This document shows, in pieces, positions 39,012 through 39,102 of a stretch of 39,102 nt of DNA. The notes beneath the pieces were generated by a model, which did no database searches, was not told where the DNA came from, and saw only the letters and a program-made list of their open reading frames with translations. A program made the position numbers and the translations under genes. The stretch is from assembly GCA_026417995.1 (NCBI GenBank), contig JAOACF010000008.1, forward strand, positions 1 through 39,102, given 5' to 3'. The stretch is from Negativicutes bacterium. GTDB taxonomy: Bacteria > Bacillota > Negativicutes > Sporomusales > JAOACF01. Numbering within the stretch: the first letter of the stretch is position 1; the number at the start of each line of letters is the position of its first letter.

Positions 39012-39102
39012 TATTCATCGTCCTCCTCATAGAAATCACCCAGTAAGGCGAGTGCTTTCTCGATATAAATTCGCTTCACGTGCGGACGGTCATGTGGTAT
39101 GG
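39011..39102 (-). CDS. Partial gene upstream of hicB
   Basis: Only the last 29 residues are visible: IPHDRPHVKRIYIEKALALL and an acidic end. It is coupled to hicB by TAATG, so it should be its operon partner. The visible end is acidic and does not look like a HicA C-terminus, so the partner may be a different small protein. Confidence 0.55.
   Translation of the reverse strand, partial: IPHDRPHVKRIYIEKALALLGDFYEEDDE

Noticed and set aside
1-39102. Integrase, transposase, tRNA or rRNA genes
   Set aside because: I looked for recombinase, transposase and RNA-gene signatures and found none.

Overview
This window is most of a temperate, lambda-type siphophage genome (a prophage or phage-like element). 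Nearly all of it reads on the minus strand. The Shine-Dalgarno sites are strong AGGAGG types and GTG/TTG starts are frequent, which is Firmicutes-like. The morphogenesis proteins, however, resemble lambda families (GpA/Nu1 terminase, lambda portal, gpW, FII/Z/U-like joiners, G/GT chaperones, H, M, L, K, J). The lysis region holds two overlapping secreted frames that look like spanins. Spanins only make sense in a host with an outer membrane, so I infer a diderm Firmicute (Negativicutes). That host assignment is inference; no host gene is visible.

Layout, read in the direction of transcription (right to left). 39.1-38.6 kb: a HicB-like antitoxin and the end of its upstream partner. 38.6-36.7 kb: two separate divergent XRE regulator pairs. 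Each has a TTGACA-17-TAAAAT leftward promoter and three dyad operators, but the operator sequences differ. 36.7-34.6 kb: small early genes, including two rightward genes (one DUF2513) lying against the flow. 34.6-29.7 kb: DUF1351 protein, Sak4-like ATPase, SSB and DEAH helicase. 29.7-27.3 kb: a chain of tiny overlapping genes, one broken by a 55-bp tandem duplication, then a VRR-NUC nuclease. 27.3-24.0 kb: a primase-helicase followed by a symmetric iteron array that looks like a replication origin. 24.0-23.0 kb: a late-regulator candidate, then a promoter-like site with a terminator just downstream.

23.0-1.5 kb is one late operon: small Cys-rich protein, possible cos, terminase, portal, protease-capsid fusion, joining proteins, tail tube, G/GT chaperones with an A AAA AAC slippery site, tape measure, tail tip, fibre and lysis genes. 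It ends at a strong terminator. A rightward membrane/zinc-ribbon gene with its own promoter and terminator (a moron) interrupts it. At the far left are a small XRE gene and an FtsK-like translocase in separate units.

How the parts work together: the leftward promoter at 37.0 kb should drive early replication genes, the regulator near 23.3 kb should turn on the late operon, and the XRE proteins should control lysogeny. No integrase, excisionase, tRNA, CRISPR or insertion sequence was found. Either the attachment module lies outside the window or the element is maintained in another way; the FtsK-like gene keeps a plasmid-like state possible.
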